A stretch of DNA of 64,000 nucleotides from Bacteroidales bacterium (GCA_023227835.1 JALOCI010000003.1:1-64000); one strand, 5' to 3'. Shown: positions 45,201 through 53,744, counted from the stretch's first letter. Made by a program: numbers and translations. The notes: generated by a model not told the origin, from the sequence alone.

Positions 45201-46127
45201 GAAAACTGCGCCAAAGAGTGCCGGGAGTAATAGCAGAAATATATCCCGGAATCTTCTGAATGCAAGCCAAAGAACGACAATGATCAAAAACATGGCTATT
45301 GACATTGTTAGCCATGTGTCGGCTTTAATCTGCCTCGCATTGTAAACAGTGGCAAACGGAGCTCCCATATACTCAACATCCAGACCATTGTATTGGCTGG
45401 TTAATGATACCTTAAGAGAATCAAACAAGTCGAGAAGTTCTCCGTTTCTCTTAATGTCATTGCTAGATGAAAGAGGATCTACAATGTAGAGCAATGTGGA
45501 GTTGTCTGAGGAGAAAAGATGATTATCCACAATGTTATACTTCATCCCCGATTGAAGTTCTTTCAGAGATGACAGTAACGGTGTTGCCAATCCTAACGGA
45601 TCTTTACTAAAATAGGCAGAAATAACTGATCCGGCAGGTGAGAGAAGTGATGCCATGCCCCTTGAAAGGAAAGATCTCACGCTGTCGGCACTTATCAGAG
45701 AGTCAATCCGCAGGTAATCTTTTTTTTCTAAAAAGATTGGCAAATTGCTGTAAATATACTCCGTAATCTCACTGCTTCCGGATTGATCAACCTTCAAGTG
45801 AGTCGCCTTAACAAGGCCCTTTCCTCTTGCAGACAAAAGTACACTGTCAAATTTTGCAGCTGCCGCTGTCAGGATTCTGGAATCAACAAGTGTATCTGTC
45901 CTGCTCGTAAAAAGAACAATGATTTTATCTTTTACTCTTATCCGTGAAAAAAGTTCAGCAGTATTACTCTTACCGTTCTCTTTCGGGAAAAACCTCGAAG
46001 GGTCCTCCACAAAACTTACAGTTGAAGCCAAATATAGAAGTACAGATACCAGTAGTAGCAGAAACAGATACATTATCGGCCGGACTCCTGAAAGTCTGTG
46101 ATAAATTGCTATGAATAACCTGCTCAT
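42267..46127 (-). CDS. MMPL transporter / PlsC acyltransferase / SAM methyltransferase fusion
   Basis: 1286 residues, three modules. Residues 1-855 form an RND/MMPL exporter with two sets of six membrane segments (about 270-410 and 665-815) and two soluble loops. Residues 860-1090 form an acyltransferase of the 1-acylglycerol-phosphate type, with NHQSFID (HX4D at 903-908) and FPEGTRS at 969-975. Residues 1095-1286 form a class I methyltransferase with DIGCGYG at 1116-1122 and LGIDYD at 1138-1143. The fusion is known from related pigment clusters. It may link export to acylation and ring methylation. Confidence 0.93.
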   Translation of the reverse strand: MSRLFIAIYHRLSGVRPIMYLFLLLLVSVLLYLASTVSFVEDPSRFFPKENGKSNTAELFSRIRVKDKIIVLFTSRTDTLVDSRILTAAAAKFDSVLLSARGKGLVKATHLKVDQSGSSEITEYIYSNLPIFLEKKDYLRIDSLISADSVRSFLSRGMASLLSPAGSVISAYFSKDPLGLATPLLSSLKELQSGMKYNIVDNHLFSSDNSTLLYIVDPLSSSNDIKRNGELLDLFDSLKVSLTSQYNGLDVEYMGAPFATVYNARQIKADTWLTMSIAMFLIIVVLWLAFRRFRDIFLLLLPALFGAVFSLAIISLFKDSFSAIAVGAGATVMGIALSYSIHIVSHMKHVTTVEQMLEELSYPLTIGSFTTIGAFAGLLFTNSSLLQDFGLFSSIALVGTTLFSLIFLPHMLKIGKDVNRDNNIVMTCIDAITKYKYEKSGVLISLILLLFAIGIFFSSKVNFQSDMMAINYEPSVLKEAQQRYAEKFGSIEAKVLLLSTDKDVDKAFSLYRNCDSVLNTIKAEGIPITKSSLSRWLIPRDLQKERIERWNEFWSARSSNLKRLIAKESGLSGFSGDAFNDFFHILDKKYSDFDLSAGRDKLPDLMGEWCEISDSCTVLITQLFVKGDSKKVVYDRLSETTDAVIVDRAHFAGLWATSIKDDFYFILTLSSLLVFLTLLISYGRFELALLAFLPMFISWVIILGLMALLGIEFNIVNILLSTFIFGIGDDFSIFVLDGLQGEYSRKSAILSSHKSAIFFSTFTVIIGMGVLILAKHPALRSIALISTVGMVAVWFVALTVQPIIFRYFITAPVRKGLPPYTLSGLLLMLLTFSVFVTGCIIAAVYISIIVVLPIPGKYKRASFHKFLCAFSFLPVRLSPSVKIFRENPYKEDFSKPAIIVANHQSFIDILMMLSLSPKVIMMTNSWVWKSPVFGHIVRYAGFLYYKDGVENHVEQVRRMTQQGYSVIIFPEGTRSSDLNIHRFRKGAFYLAEKLSLDILPVVIYGNGHLVSKLQPFYVKHGIIGYRILPRIKHSAFSNGTDYRKMSREVCSYMRGEYQAVRQRFDNTHNGYFYHSVILNYIYKGPVLEWYMRIKIKMEKSYSVFDSIIPKDARITDIGCGYGPLCFMLGLLSEKRSILGIDYDGEKINIAENCYLASDRIRFQHGDALLFDFPESDVFILNDMLHYLSQINQRKLLERVVAKLAEGGVVIVRDADKSDEKKHFVTRMSELFSIKILKFNKANQAPCFIERMDVEKWAIELNCSVEAMKNDKITSNTIYLLRKKRDE

Positions 46128-47276
46128 CCCTTTCTTTTTCTAATTATTGTCAAAACTGTGAATGAAACAAGAAACCCAGCCAAACCGGTAAGAATTGCAA
46201 AAACAACGGCACCTATAATGTAGATTGAGAGCCCTTCTCCAATAACAGAGAGTGAGAGGTGGTCCGGAATTATAGTTGAGGGCATTCCAAGAACGTACGC
46301 TCCGGTAGCAAAGCTCCCATATAAAATGAAAGGGATCATAGGGGGAATGCTTATATTCGCGAATACGAGGACAAGGACCTTGTTCAGTTTAAAAAAATGG
46401 GCAGCAACTAATGACAATGCCATCTGATATCCCCATACCGGGACAATTCCAAAGAAAAGTCCGGTTCCAATAGCTGAAGCTATTCTGGCATTGCTCTCCT
46501 TTGAATGAGTTATGTTTTCCCTGACGAAAAGTTTTATATTCTCCCTTGAGAACCATCTGAAAAAACGGTAAGGCCAATAAATCAGTAATGCAATAAGTGT
46601 AAAAAAGAGTATTCAACAAAGATATTCTGAAGAAGTCACGGAAAGGTCTGAAGTGCGACACCCTCTTCCCTTCAGGCATATATAAGACTCTTACGGGAAT
46701 ATTTTTGACAGAACCTGTTTTCCATGCAAATCGCACTAATAGTTCAAGCTCAAGTTCATATCTTCCGGATATGAATCTCATATTTTCAATATGCCTGAGC
46801 GGATAAACACGAAATCCGGACTGTGTGTCCTCCATCTTTATACCTGTTTGTATCCTGAACCAAAAATTTGAAAATCTATTCGCAAAAGTGTTCTTCCCCG
46901 GCATATTAGATGCCGACAAATCCCTTGAACCGACCCATAATACATCAGGTTCTTTCAATGCAGCATCAATCAAAAGAGGTATATCCTCCGGCAAATGTTG
47001 CCCGTCAGAATCAATAGTAACTGCATGGCTATATCCACACCCGGTGGCATAGCGCAATCCGGCAAGTAAGGCTGCTCCTTTCCCCCTGTTTACCGGAAAA
47101 CTGATTACACGGATACCGGTGAATCCTTTCAAAAGATCTGAAGTGGAATCGGTAGACCCGTCATTCACAACTATAATATCATATTGTAATGCCTTGCAAC
47201 CCGAGATAATTTCACCGAGAGTGCCTTCATTATTGAAGGTAGGTATTACCACCGAAATATTTCCTTTTTTATCCAT
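46124..47276 (-). CDS. GT2 glycosyltransferase - DUF2062 fusion, interrupted by a frameshift
   Basis: The first 230 residues are a family 2 glycosyltransferase (SVVIPTFNNEGTL, VVNDGSTDST, VTIDSDGQHLPED, EDTQSGFRVYP). Near 46601-46606 the frame slips; the correct continuation, found by removing one T on the coding strand, runs ISLLNTLF then TLIALLIYWPYRFFRWFSRE and on through IASAIGTGLFFGIVPVWGYQ to the DUF2062 membrane part ending IRKRKG at 46124. As read, the GT part ends at 46389 with a nonsense tail. Either a sequencing error or a broken gene. The intact protein would be about 384 residues, acting at the membrane. Confidence 0.82.
46601..46606 (-). other. A6/T6 tract at the frameshift point
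   Basis: A run of six A (six T on the coding strand). One base fewer restores the full GT2-DUF2062 reading frame. Downstream translation in the restored frame is free of stops to 46124. Confidence 0.8.
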
Positions 47277-47643
47277 TAAATACCTCCGTCATCACTGCTT
47301 TCATCTTCATAACCACTCTTCCTCCCTCTTCCACAGTAGCATTTACATTAATTCTTTCCTCTGTCCGGATAAGTGTAAAGTCAATATTAAGAATTTCTGA
47401 CATGGAGGGGTCAACCATTCCTGTAAACTTACACTGAACCATTTCACAGTATCTCAACTTTTTTTCTGACACCCTGCATATACAATCCTTAACAATAGCC
47501 AGAGTGCAGACACCAGGCAGTACGGGTTGACCCGGAAAGTGACCGGAAAAAACCGGATCTCCAGGGTTTATAATAACCCGGGCATTGTATGAATTTCCTC
47601 CCTGAAAGGTTAGATTCCTAATGTCATATAACCCCGTCAGCAT
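47269..47643 (-). CDS. FabZ-like hotdog protein (ApeI-type dehydratase subunit)
   Basis: 124 residues of the hotdog fold. The HFPGQPVLPGVCTLAIVKD segment matches FabZ and keeps His35, but where FabZ has its catalytic Glu this protein has Ala49. It may therefore pair with the second hotdog protein of the operon (53737-54180), which keeps the Glu, like the ApeI:ApeP complex of aryl polyene synthesis. It overlaps both neighbours. Confidence 0.8.
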   Translation of the reverse strand: MLTGLYDIRNLTFQGGNSYNARVIINPGDPVFSGHFPGQPVLPGVCTLAIVKDCICRVSEKKLRYCEMVQCKFTGMVDPSMSEILNIDFTLIRTEERINVNATVEEGGRVVMKMKAVMTEVFNG

Positions 47644-48178
47644 TTTCTGTTTTTTTTAGTTTAATATTCAATTTTAAAAATGGATGATTTATTTCCAACA
47701 CATTGGGAAAACCATCAACATACCGGATGAAAGACATCTCTGTTTTTGTAATACTTCCTTTTCTTACTAGAGATTTAAGTTTACCTTCATCTCCGTATGT
47801 GTACTTTATATTCTTAAAGAAATCAGGTCTCATTAATATGGAAAAATCACTCCATAACAGATAGAGAACCCTTTTTCTATTCATAGCCGGTATTACATAG
47901 TGTGTTTTGTACCCGTTCCCTGATGTCTCTATATCAAAGACAGTCATTCCAAAATGGGATGTAAGCACAAACCGGTTTCTCTCCTGCATTCCGCTCCTCA
48001 GAAGCAATAAGCCGGCAAATTCAACATCCTTGTAAGTCATTGTCAGATCGTAAATCTGAACCCCTGCCGATGTATCTATCACCAGCGGCACACCGGTGCT
48101 TTCTCCCCGCTTCAGCGTTGAACAGGAAGATAAAAGAAACAGAATAAGTATACTATTTAATGTAAAAATTCTCATCAT
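47624..48178 (-). CDS. DUF3261-like lipoprotein
   Basis: 184 residues. Signal ILILFLLSSCSTLKRG gives a lipidation cysteine near residue 19. The mature protein has strands such as TYKDVEFAGLLLLRSGMQER and RFVLTSHFGMTVFDIE. Lipoproteins of this layout (DUF3261) accompany LolA and MMPL genes in aryl polyene clusters, where a role in placing pigment in the outer membrane has been suggested. The start overlaps the LolA-like gene by 26 bases. Confidence 0.75.
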   Translation of the reverse strand: MMRIFTLNSILILFLLSSCSTLKRGESTGVPLVIDTSAGVQIYDLTMTYKDVEFAGLLLLRSGMQERNRFVLTSHFGMTVFDIETSGNGYKTHYVIPAMNRKRVLYLLWSDFSILMRPDFFKNIKYTYGDEGKLKSLVRKGSITKTEMSFIRYVDGFPNVLEINHPFLKLNIKLKKTENADGVI

Positions 48179-48818
48179 TATTTATAGTATTAATCTGCTG
48201 ATTTTTAAAATAATAAACCGTCTCACTCTGAGATGCCTCTTCAAGGATAAGCCTAGAAACAAGATAGTTAGAAGGTTCAAAAGTCACAGAAATTTTCTTT
48301 ATCATATCACTGACACTTTTTATTTTCGGGATAACTTCCACGATTACTGTTCCGGACTTCTCTTTAAAATATGAGATTGAATATGAATCGCCCAGCTCGT
48401 GTAGTTTTCCCAGAAAAGATGCCTGTATCAAAGCTTTCATCTCTTTTACAACAGCATTATTATTCAGTCCGATTACCTGAATCTTACCCCCGTTATCAAT
48501 CATCATTTTGCCTCCATTGATAACCATACGATACTTCATCGGAGAGGTATATAAAAACTCCAGTTTATCTTCTCTCTTATATCTGAAAGTGCCATGAGAC
48601 ACCATCTTTTTGCTGAACATCTGCAATATTTTTTCTTGCGAGAATGAAGATTCTATTGAGCTGATTGTAGAACTTACTCTTTGTAATGAGGTTGTAAATC
48701 CGACTATCTCAGATTGTGACAAGGCCATCTTATTATCCTGTGCTTTCAGTCCACAGAAAACTACTGAAAGAGCAACAGAGAGAACCACTCTAATTATATA
48801 ATCAGGAATTCGTTTCAT
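48153..48818 (-). CDS. LolA-like outer-membrane carrier, copy 1
   Basis: 221 residues with a signal peptide (about 1-26). The LolA fold is shown by TISSIESSFSQEKILQMFSK, VSHGTFRYKREDKLEFLYTS and MKYRMVINGGKMMIDNGGKI. It is the first of two LolA-like proteins in the operon and the one next to the DUF3261 lipoprotein, the pair expected in aryl polyene systems. Start and stop overlap their neighbours. Confidence 0.87.
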   Translation of the reverse strand: MKRIPDYIIRVVLSVALSVVFCGLKAQDNKMALSQSEIVGFTTSLQRVSSTISSIESSFSQEKILQMFSKKMVSHGTFRYKREDKLEFLYTSPMKYRMVINGGKMMIDNGGKIQVIGLNNNAVVKEMKALIQASFLGKLHELGDSYSISYFKEKSGTVIVEVIPKIKSVSDMIKKISVTFEPSNYLVSRLILEEASQSETVYYFKNQQINTINNDENFYIK

Positions 48819-49477
48819 ATGTTTACAATTTTATAACCCTTACTTCTTACTTCGTCAATGACTTTACCAGCCAATACTGCCGCACCTCTTATATTGCTAT
48901 GAAGCAGGATTATGGAACCCGGCCTCAATCTCTTTGAGATTCTTGAAACAACCCTGTCATCAGACTTTGAAATCGTATCAAAGCTTCTTATATTCCAGCC
49001 AATTGATTTCAAATTTGTCCTGTACACCACATACGCGATATTGGGATTGGTTACTCCGAATGGGGGTCTGAACAATGAAACATCTTTGTTTATTACACTC
49101 TTTATAAGATGCCTTGTTAAATATATTTCATATGCCAGTCTCTTAACAGAGTAAAAAGGAAGCATTGGTGCATGGGAGTATGTATGTATCCCTATTTTAT
49201 GTCCTGCAAGGTTTGTGCGTACAAGCATCTCCGGATTCTCCCTTATGGATTTGCCAATAAAAAAAAATGTCGAGGTTACACTCTTTTGTTCCAACATGTC
49301 GAGCAATTCTGGAAGATTCTCCTTATCAGGTCCGTCATCAAAGGTTATAGCAACCTCTTTCTCTTTTGTGTCTATTTTACATGTGGAACGGAGATAAATT
49401 CCCCATTCTATTTTAAATGAGGCTATAAAAGGAGCAATTATCAAAATTAACAATATGAAACCTATCAAGTAATTCAT
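48815..49477 (-). CDS. polysaccharide deacetylase-family (NodB) membrane protein
   Basis: 220 residues. A membrane anchor (about 3-22) precedes a NodB domain with ITFDDGPD (Asp47/Asp48), HTYSH (His98, His102) giving the metal ligands, and RPPFGVTNPN. It should remove an acyl group from an N-acetylated sugar or another amide. Its place in a pigment operon suggests it acts on an intermediate or works with the GT2 enzyme; no substrate is established. ATGA overlap on both sides. Confidence 0.87.
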   Translation of the reverse strand: MNYLIGFILLILIIAPFIASFKIEWGIYLRSTCKIDTKEKEVAITFDDGPDKENLPELLDMLEQKSVTSTFFFIGKSIRENPEMLVRTNLAGHKIGIHTYSHAPMLPFYSVKRLAYEIYLTRHLIKSVINKDVSLFRPPFGVTNPNIAYVVYRTNLKSIGWNIRSFDTISKSDDRVVSRISKRLRPGSIILLHSNIRGAAVLAGKVIDEVRSKGYKIVNI

Positions 49478-50373
49478 TTTGAAATATTGTTTACGACAAT
49501 AACAGAGATTCTCTCTCTAAGATGTCGTGTAATAATTATAATTTTCCCAATATGTGGTTCTTCCTCAAGTATTCCGCAGGCATGCCATAACCCGAATGCA
49601 GAGGCTGTCGGATACTCTCCGCATATCTGTTTGTAATCAATTATATTTTTGCCCATGTTCTCTGTTGATGAATAAGGGTTCCCTATTCCGCACAATATTC
49701 GGTACTCCTCATCAAGTGTAACACCTATTCTATCTATAAGGCTACTAATATCAACAGTATCTGAGAGCTCGGAGTTTTCTGTAAAAGTTGTCACCGATTC
49801 AATCTCTGCGGTATTCTGGTAGCATTCTGTATTTCCAATCACAAAAAATTGAGCCCCCTCTCCTGGCTTTGCCTTCCGCCAAACTCCCATTCTGTCCAGT
49901 ATATGCTCTTTAGTAGCAGACATTTCATCAAAACCGCCGACCAGAAGGGTTATATTATCCTGTTCCTGAAGCATGGAAATTGAATCAATCAGCGCCGATT
50001 CAAATGAGATTCCTCCATGTACATAAGAGACATTATAGCATTTAGAACCTAGGAACAGGGCTATCTGTGCACCTATAGTATTGGGAGTGCTCTGAATAAA
50101 AGAGGAGGGATTTAACAGCCGCTCATCATTTTCATATATAGAGTTGAGGAATTTTTCTGTATCCGCAAGACATCCCCACCCTGTCCCGGTAATTATGCCG
50201 TCTACGGCTTTTCCCTTCCATTCATTCAGTGCAATAAATGCAGAGGTGACGCCCATTTTAATTATTCTGCTCATTCTCCTTCTGGCAACCGGATCCGGAA
50301 TGAACTCCTTGTAGTCCGGCTCATTGCATCCTTCAACAGATGCCCTGGTATTGATATATATTTTTTTCTCCAT
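49474..50373 (-). CDS. ketosynthase-like chain-length factor (no active-site Cys)
   Basis: 299 residues of a shortened ketosynthase fold. The region that should hold the catalytic Cys reads NVSYVHGGISFESAL, so no Cys is present at the nucleophile position, and the usual C-terminal His motifs are absent. It follows an active ketosynthase, like ApeC after ApeO in aryl polyene clusters, which points to a chain-length factor. The chosen ATG (50373) is five bases past the stop of the ketosynthase gene; an ATG at 50385 is possible. Confidence 0.82.
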   Translation of the reverse strand: MEKKIYINTRASVEGCNEPDYKEFIPDPVARRRMSRIIKMGVTSAFIALNEWKGKAVDGIITGTGWGCLADTEKFLNSIYENDERLLNPSSFIQSTPNTIGAQIALFLGSKCYNVSYVHGGISFESALIDSISMLQEQDNITLLVGGFDEMSATKEHILDRMGVWRKAKPGEGAQFFVIGNTECYQNTAEIESVTTFTENSELSDTVDISSLIDRIGVTLDEEYRILCGIGNPYSSTENMGKNIIDYKQICGEYPTASAFGLWHACGILEEEPHIGKIIIITRHLRERISVIVVNNISK

Positions 50374-50377
50374 AATA

Positions 50378-51592
50378 TCAGCCATTATATGAACCGTAAA
50401 TAAGTGTTGTACAATTTCCGCCAAACCCGAATGAATTCTCAAGCACAAAATTCAAAGAACGGTCAGATATCAGATCTTTTACCGGAACAACGGCAACATC
50501 AGACATCTCGGTATTAAAATGCAGGTTAGGCCATATATATCCATATTTTAACGATAAGAGAGAGAATACGCTTTCCACACCTCCGGCAGCGGCAAGAGTA
50601 TGACCGGTGTACCCCTTTGTCGAACTGAAAGGTGGAAGTTTATCTCCGAATATTCGGATTAATGCCGCTCCTTCAGACGAATCATTATTCGGAGTCCCTG
50701 TACCGTGAGCGTTTACATAGCTGATATCCCGAGGGTTTAGTCCGCTTGACCTGAGTGCCCCGTGCATAGCCAGATATGCTCCTTCTCCCTGAGAAGATGA
50801 TGCCGTCTGGTGGAAAGCATCATTAGCATTAGCATATCCGCATATTTTCCCATAAGCCTTATGATGGGGTATGTCAGATCTTTGAAGTACCACATAACCG
50901 GCACCCTCTCCAAGGTTAAGACCAGCCCTTGAATCGTCAAACGGCCTGCACCGGTTTTTATCAAGAATACCAAGAGAATGGAACCCGTTTACGGTAAAAC
51001 GTGATAAAGAATCTGTTCCTCCGGCAACTACCACATCAAGCAGACCAAGCTTTATCATCCTTGCCCCCAGCATTATTGCATTGTTGGCAGATGAACAGGC
51101 AGTGCTCACAGTAGAAACAAAATCATCAGCATTAAGATATGCCGCAATTTTTTCAGTGGATGCTCCGCAATCGTGTCCCAACAAATCTCTTAGTTTTCCC
51201 TTGCTTTTATCAATACGGTATTCCTTGTAGAAATTCTCACTGACATCCATTCCTCCGACAGATGTAGCTGATATCAGGCCAATCTTCAATGCGGACCTCT
51301 CTTTCTGATTTAATTCCGAGTAACCCGCATCATCGTAGGCATCCTTGGCGGCTAAAAGACCAAGCAGTGTTGTTCTTGAATAAATCTTACCTTTTGTAAG
51401 AGACAGAATATCGACAATCTGTTCATTAGACATTCTGACTTCTCCGACGACAACTTCATGGTTCGTGGCGAAAAGTGTTAAAGGAGCTATTCCGCCTTTT
51501 GAGGAGACCAATGCATCAAGATTTTCCCCTACACCTTTACCCAAAGCCGTTACAACTCCCAACCCGGTTATTATGACATCATTATACATCAT
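50378..51592 (-). CDS. beta-ketoacyl-ACP synthase (FabF-like, ApeO-type)
   Basis: 404 residues with a complete triad: Cys166 in VSTACSSANNA, His296 in NAHGTGTPNND and His331 in TGHTLAAAGG. It condenses malonyl-ACP with the growing chain, most likely as a heterodimer with the chain-length factor encoded next. The start uses the first of two neighbouring ATG codons. Its last bases lie close to or within the start region of the following gene. Confidence 0.92.
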   Translation of the reverse strand: MMYNDVIITGLGVVTALGKGVGENLDALVSSKGGIAPLTLFATNHEVVVGEVRMSNEQIVDILSLTKGKIYSRTTLLGLLAAKDAYDDAGYSELNQKERSALKIGLISATSVGGMDVSENFYKEYRIDKSKGKLRDLLGHDCGASTEKIAAYLNADDFVSTVSTACSSANNAIMLGARMIKLGLLDVVVAGGTDSLSRFTVNGFHSLGILDKNRCRPFDDSRAGLNLGEGAGYVVLQRSDIPHHKAYGKICGYANANDAFHQTASSSQGEGAYLAMHGALRSSGLNPRDISYVNAHGTGTPNNDSSEGAALIRIFGDKLPPFSSTKGYTGHTLAAAGGVESVFSLLSLKYGYIWPNLHFNTEMSDVAVVPVKDLISDRSLNFVLENSFGFGGNCTTLIYGSYNG

Positions 51593-53292
51593 TATCCTTT
51601 TTTATATAACCCAATATTAAGATCATATTTCTCTCCTATAAGATCGCACCATCCGGCAACAATCAGTTCCATACCAGAGAGAGATGCATTATGTAAAAGA
51701 GTCTCTCCGGCATTTAGCTTATCTGAAGTATTAAAAACGAAGAATGTATTTTCACCTTTAAACTTGTTTTTTATACAAATCTCCCCCAGTACAACATTCG
51801 GTAAAGTATAGACAAATATCGACGGACTGGCCTTAAGGTCATCCCCGGAGCCTATCGCAGCTACATGCCTGATGTCTGAAGCCAGTGAAGAAGATGAATT
51901 TCCGAAAAACAAACCTCTTTTTTCAGGAGGAATAGTATCACACTTCTGGTAATCTTTTAATAATTTGAGAACTCCGATATAACCTAATTTTGAAAGATCA
52001 TCCATCTTAAAAAATTTAAGATCGGCATTTTGCATTTTCTTGTTCCAATCCCTGATTGTATCGTGAAAATTATCGATACCGGAAAGGGTGAATCTTGCTA
52101 ATTCCCTCCAACTGACAGCATTGTCATATTTACTTTTTCCTGAAACGGAATCAAAAGCATATATTACAGCCGCATTACAACCTCCGAACCCTGAAGCTGT
52201 CTTAATACAGCGTTTTAAAGCTTTTGACTCATGCTCTCCTTTCACCTTTATCTCCATAGGAACGCCACTCTGTGTATATCCTTTGGTACCGAAAAGTATA
52301 CTATTTTTCATCTGCCAGAAACAAGCTATACTCTCAATTACCCCGGATGCTCCGAGGGTATGACCCCAGTATGGCTTGAGACTTTGAACCCTAACATTAC
52401 TCAACCCGGCAAGATGTATGGCTTTGGATTCCATCTCATCGTTATACACAGTCGCTGTTCCATGTGCGTTTATGAAATCTATGTCTTCAGCTTTAATTCC
52501 TGCAACAGAGACGGATCTACTCATCGCAGCAGCTAAACCGTCTCCTGTTCTAGAAGGTGCTGACAAATGGTTGGCATCATTGCTTACAGCACCTCCTTCA
52601 ACCACGATAGGATCTTCATCCGGAACAACAGCCCTGTCATTTGTCAAGACAATCACACCAACAGCCTCACCCAAAGTAAGGCCGTCCCTATTTATATCGT
52701 AAGGAATGCAAGGACCGGTACTGATCGAGTGAAAAGACTGAAAACCTGTCACAACAAACCTGGAAAGCAAGTCTGCACCGATTATAATGGCATGTTTACA
52801 ATATCCCGACGAAATAAGTCTTGACGCAGTCACCACGGCATTAACACCTGATATACAGGCATTTGACACAACAAGAGGCACTCTTTGAAGATTAAAATAA
52901 TCGGCTATTACCTTCGCTGTATGGTTCAGGAAAACTCTGTTGTCAATTATATCATCTCCCGACTCCAAAAATGAGATATCCCCCTTTGTAGTAGAAAAAA
53001 TCAACTGGGCCTCTTTTTGGAACTCTTCTTTGTCAAAATCTCCTAAAACATTCAAAGCTCTTTTAACAGAAAATATTGACCTTCTCTCAAGTACTGAAAA
53101 ATCCGAATCAGTATGTTCCCCGTATATCTTTGCAGCATACATCGGTTTACAGAAGATTGAAACATCATCTACCAACCTGATAGCAGACTTATAATCTGTA
53201 ATTGCTTTCATATTTTCTTCGGTATCCAGCCCTATTGGCGAAAACACTGAATATGAGGCAACATAAACCTTATTTACTCCTTCACTAACCAT
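51592..53292 (-). CDS. beta-ketoacyl synthase with C-terminal half-ketosynthase domain
   Basis: 566 residues. Residues 1-383 are an active ketosynthase: Cys146 in SNACISGVN, His277 in NAHGTATVY and His311 in YWGHTLGASG. The remaining 180 residues resemble the N-terminal half of a chain-length factor (GLFFGNSSSSLASDIRHV, FVYTLPNVVLGEICIKNKF) without a nucleophile. I use ATG 53292 and not the TTG at 53304. A fused factor may set chain length or initiate. Confidence 0.85.
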   Translation of the reverse strand: MVSEGVNKVYVASYSVFSPIGLDTEENMKAITDYKSAIRLVDDVSIFCKPMYAAKIYGEHTDSDFSVLERRSIFSVKRALNVLGDFDKEEFQKEAQLIFSTTKGDISFLESGDDIIDNRVFLNHTAKVIADYFNLQRVPLVVSNACISGVNAVVTASRLISSGYCKHAIIIGADLLSRFVVTGFQSFHSISTGPCIPYDINRDGLTLGEAVGVIVLTNDRAVVPDEDPIVVEGGAVSNDANHLSAPSRTGDGLAAAMSRSVSVAGIKAEDIDFINAHGTATVYNDEMESKAIHLAGLSNVRVQSLKPYWGHTLGASGVIESIACFWQMKNSILFGTKGYTQSGVPMEIKVKGEHESKALKRCIKTASGFGGCNAAVIYAFDSVSGKSKYDNAVSWRELARFTLSGIDNFHDTIRDWNKKMQNADLKFFKMDDLSKLGYIGVLKLLKDYQKCDTIPPEKRGLFFGNSSSSLASDIRHVAAIGSGDDLKASPSIFVYTLPNVVLGEICIKNKFKGENTFFVFNTSDKLNAGETLLHNASLSGMELIVAGWCDLIGEKYDLNIGLYKKG

Positions 53293-53744
53293 TTCTTCTG
53301 CCAATTAAGATAAAAATCCGGGTTGACGAGCATCAGTTCTCCCTGATCGTCCAGAAAAACCTGCGTAGAAACCCCTTCCGCAACAAGCTGATTATTTGTC
53401 TCTCTGTAAATTCTAAACTCAAACATGATTTTAGCCGCAGGAGTATAGATGTATCTTGTTTCGATAATAGCTGTATCCCCGTAAACCAAAGGATATTTGT
53501 AACTTATATGAATATCTACGACTGGAGCAGTAAAACCGGCATTATAAATATCAAGATACCCAAGGCCAGGATAGTCAAGACCAAAGGATTCCCTGCCATC
53601 TTCCATATATTTTACATACTCTCCGTGCCATACAATCTTCAGAGAATCAACCTCATTAAACCTCACTTTGACAGCACATCTGGTAACAAGCCGGATATCT
53701 GAAGATACCTGTTTTCTCTTATTCATATTATTCCTTTTATTCAT
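53274..53744 (-). CDS. hotdog acyl-CoA/ACP thioesterase
   Basis: 156 residues with the 4-hydroxybenzoyl-CoA thioesterase pattern: VRFNEVDSLKIVWHGEYVKY (with the catalytic Asp replaced or shifted to NEVDS), then VDIHISYKYPLVYGDTAIIE. It may release or edit stalled chains. It overlaps the ketosynthase gene by 19 bases and the dehydratase gene by 8. A homologue, ApeK, exists in aryl polyene clusters. Confidence 0.85.
   Translation of the reverse strand: MNKRNNMNKRKQVSSDIRLVTRCAVKVRFNEVDSLKIVWHGEYVKYMEDGRESFGLDYPGLGYLDIYNAGFTAPVVDIHISYKYPLVYGDTAIIETRYIYTPAAKIMFEFRIYRETNNQLVAEGVSTQVFLDDQGELMLVNPDFYLNWQKKWLVKE

Noticed and set aside
46124..46423. A separate 99-residue membrane protein
   Set aside because: It is the DUF2062 end of the frameshifted GT2 protein; the restored frame continues upstream without stops.
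53293..53304. TTG start for the ketosynthase gene
   Set aside because: An ATG four codons later matches the family start and is more plausible.
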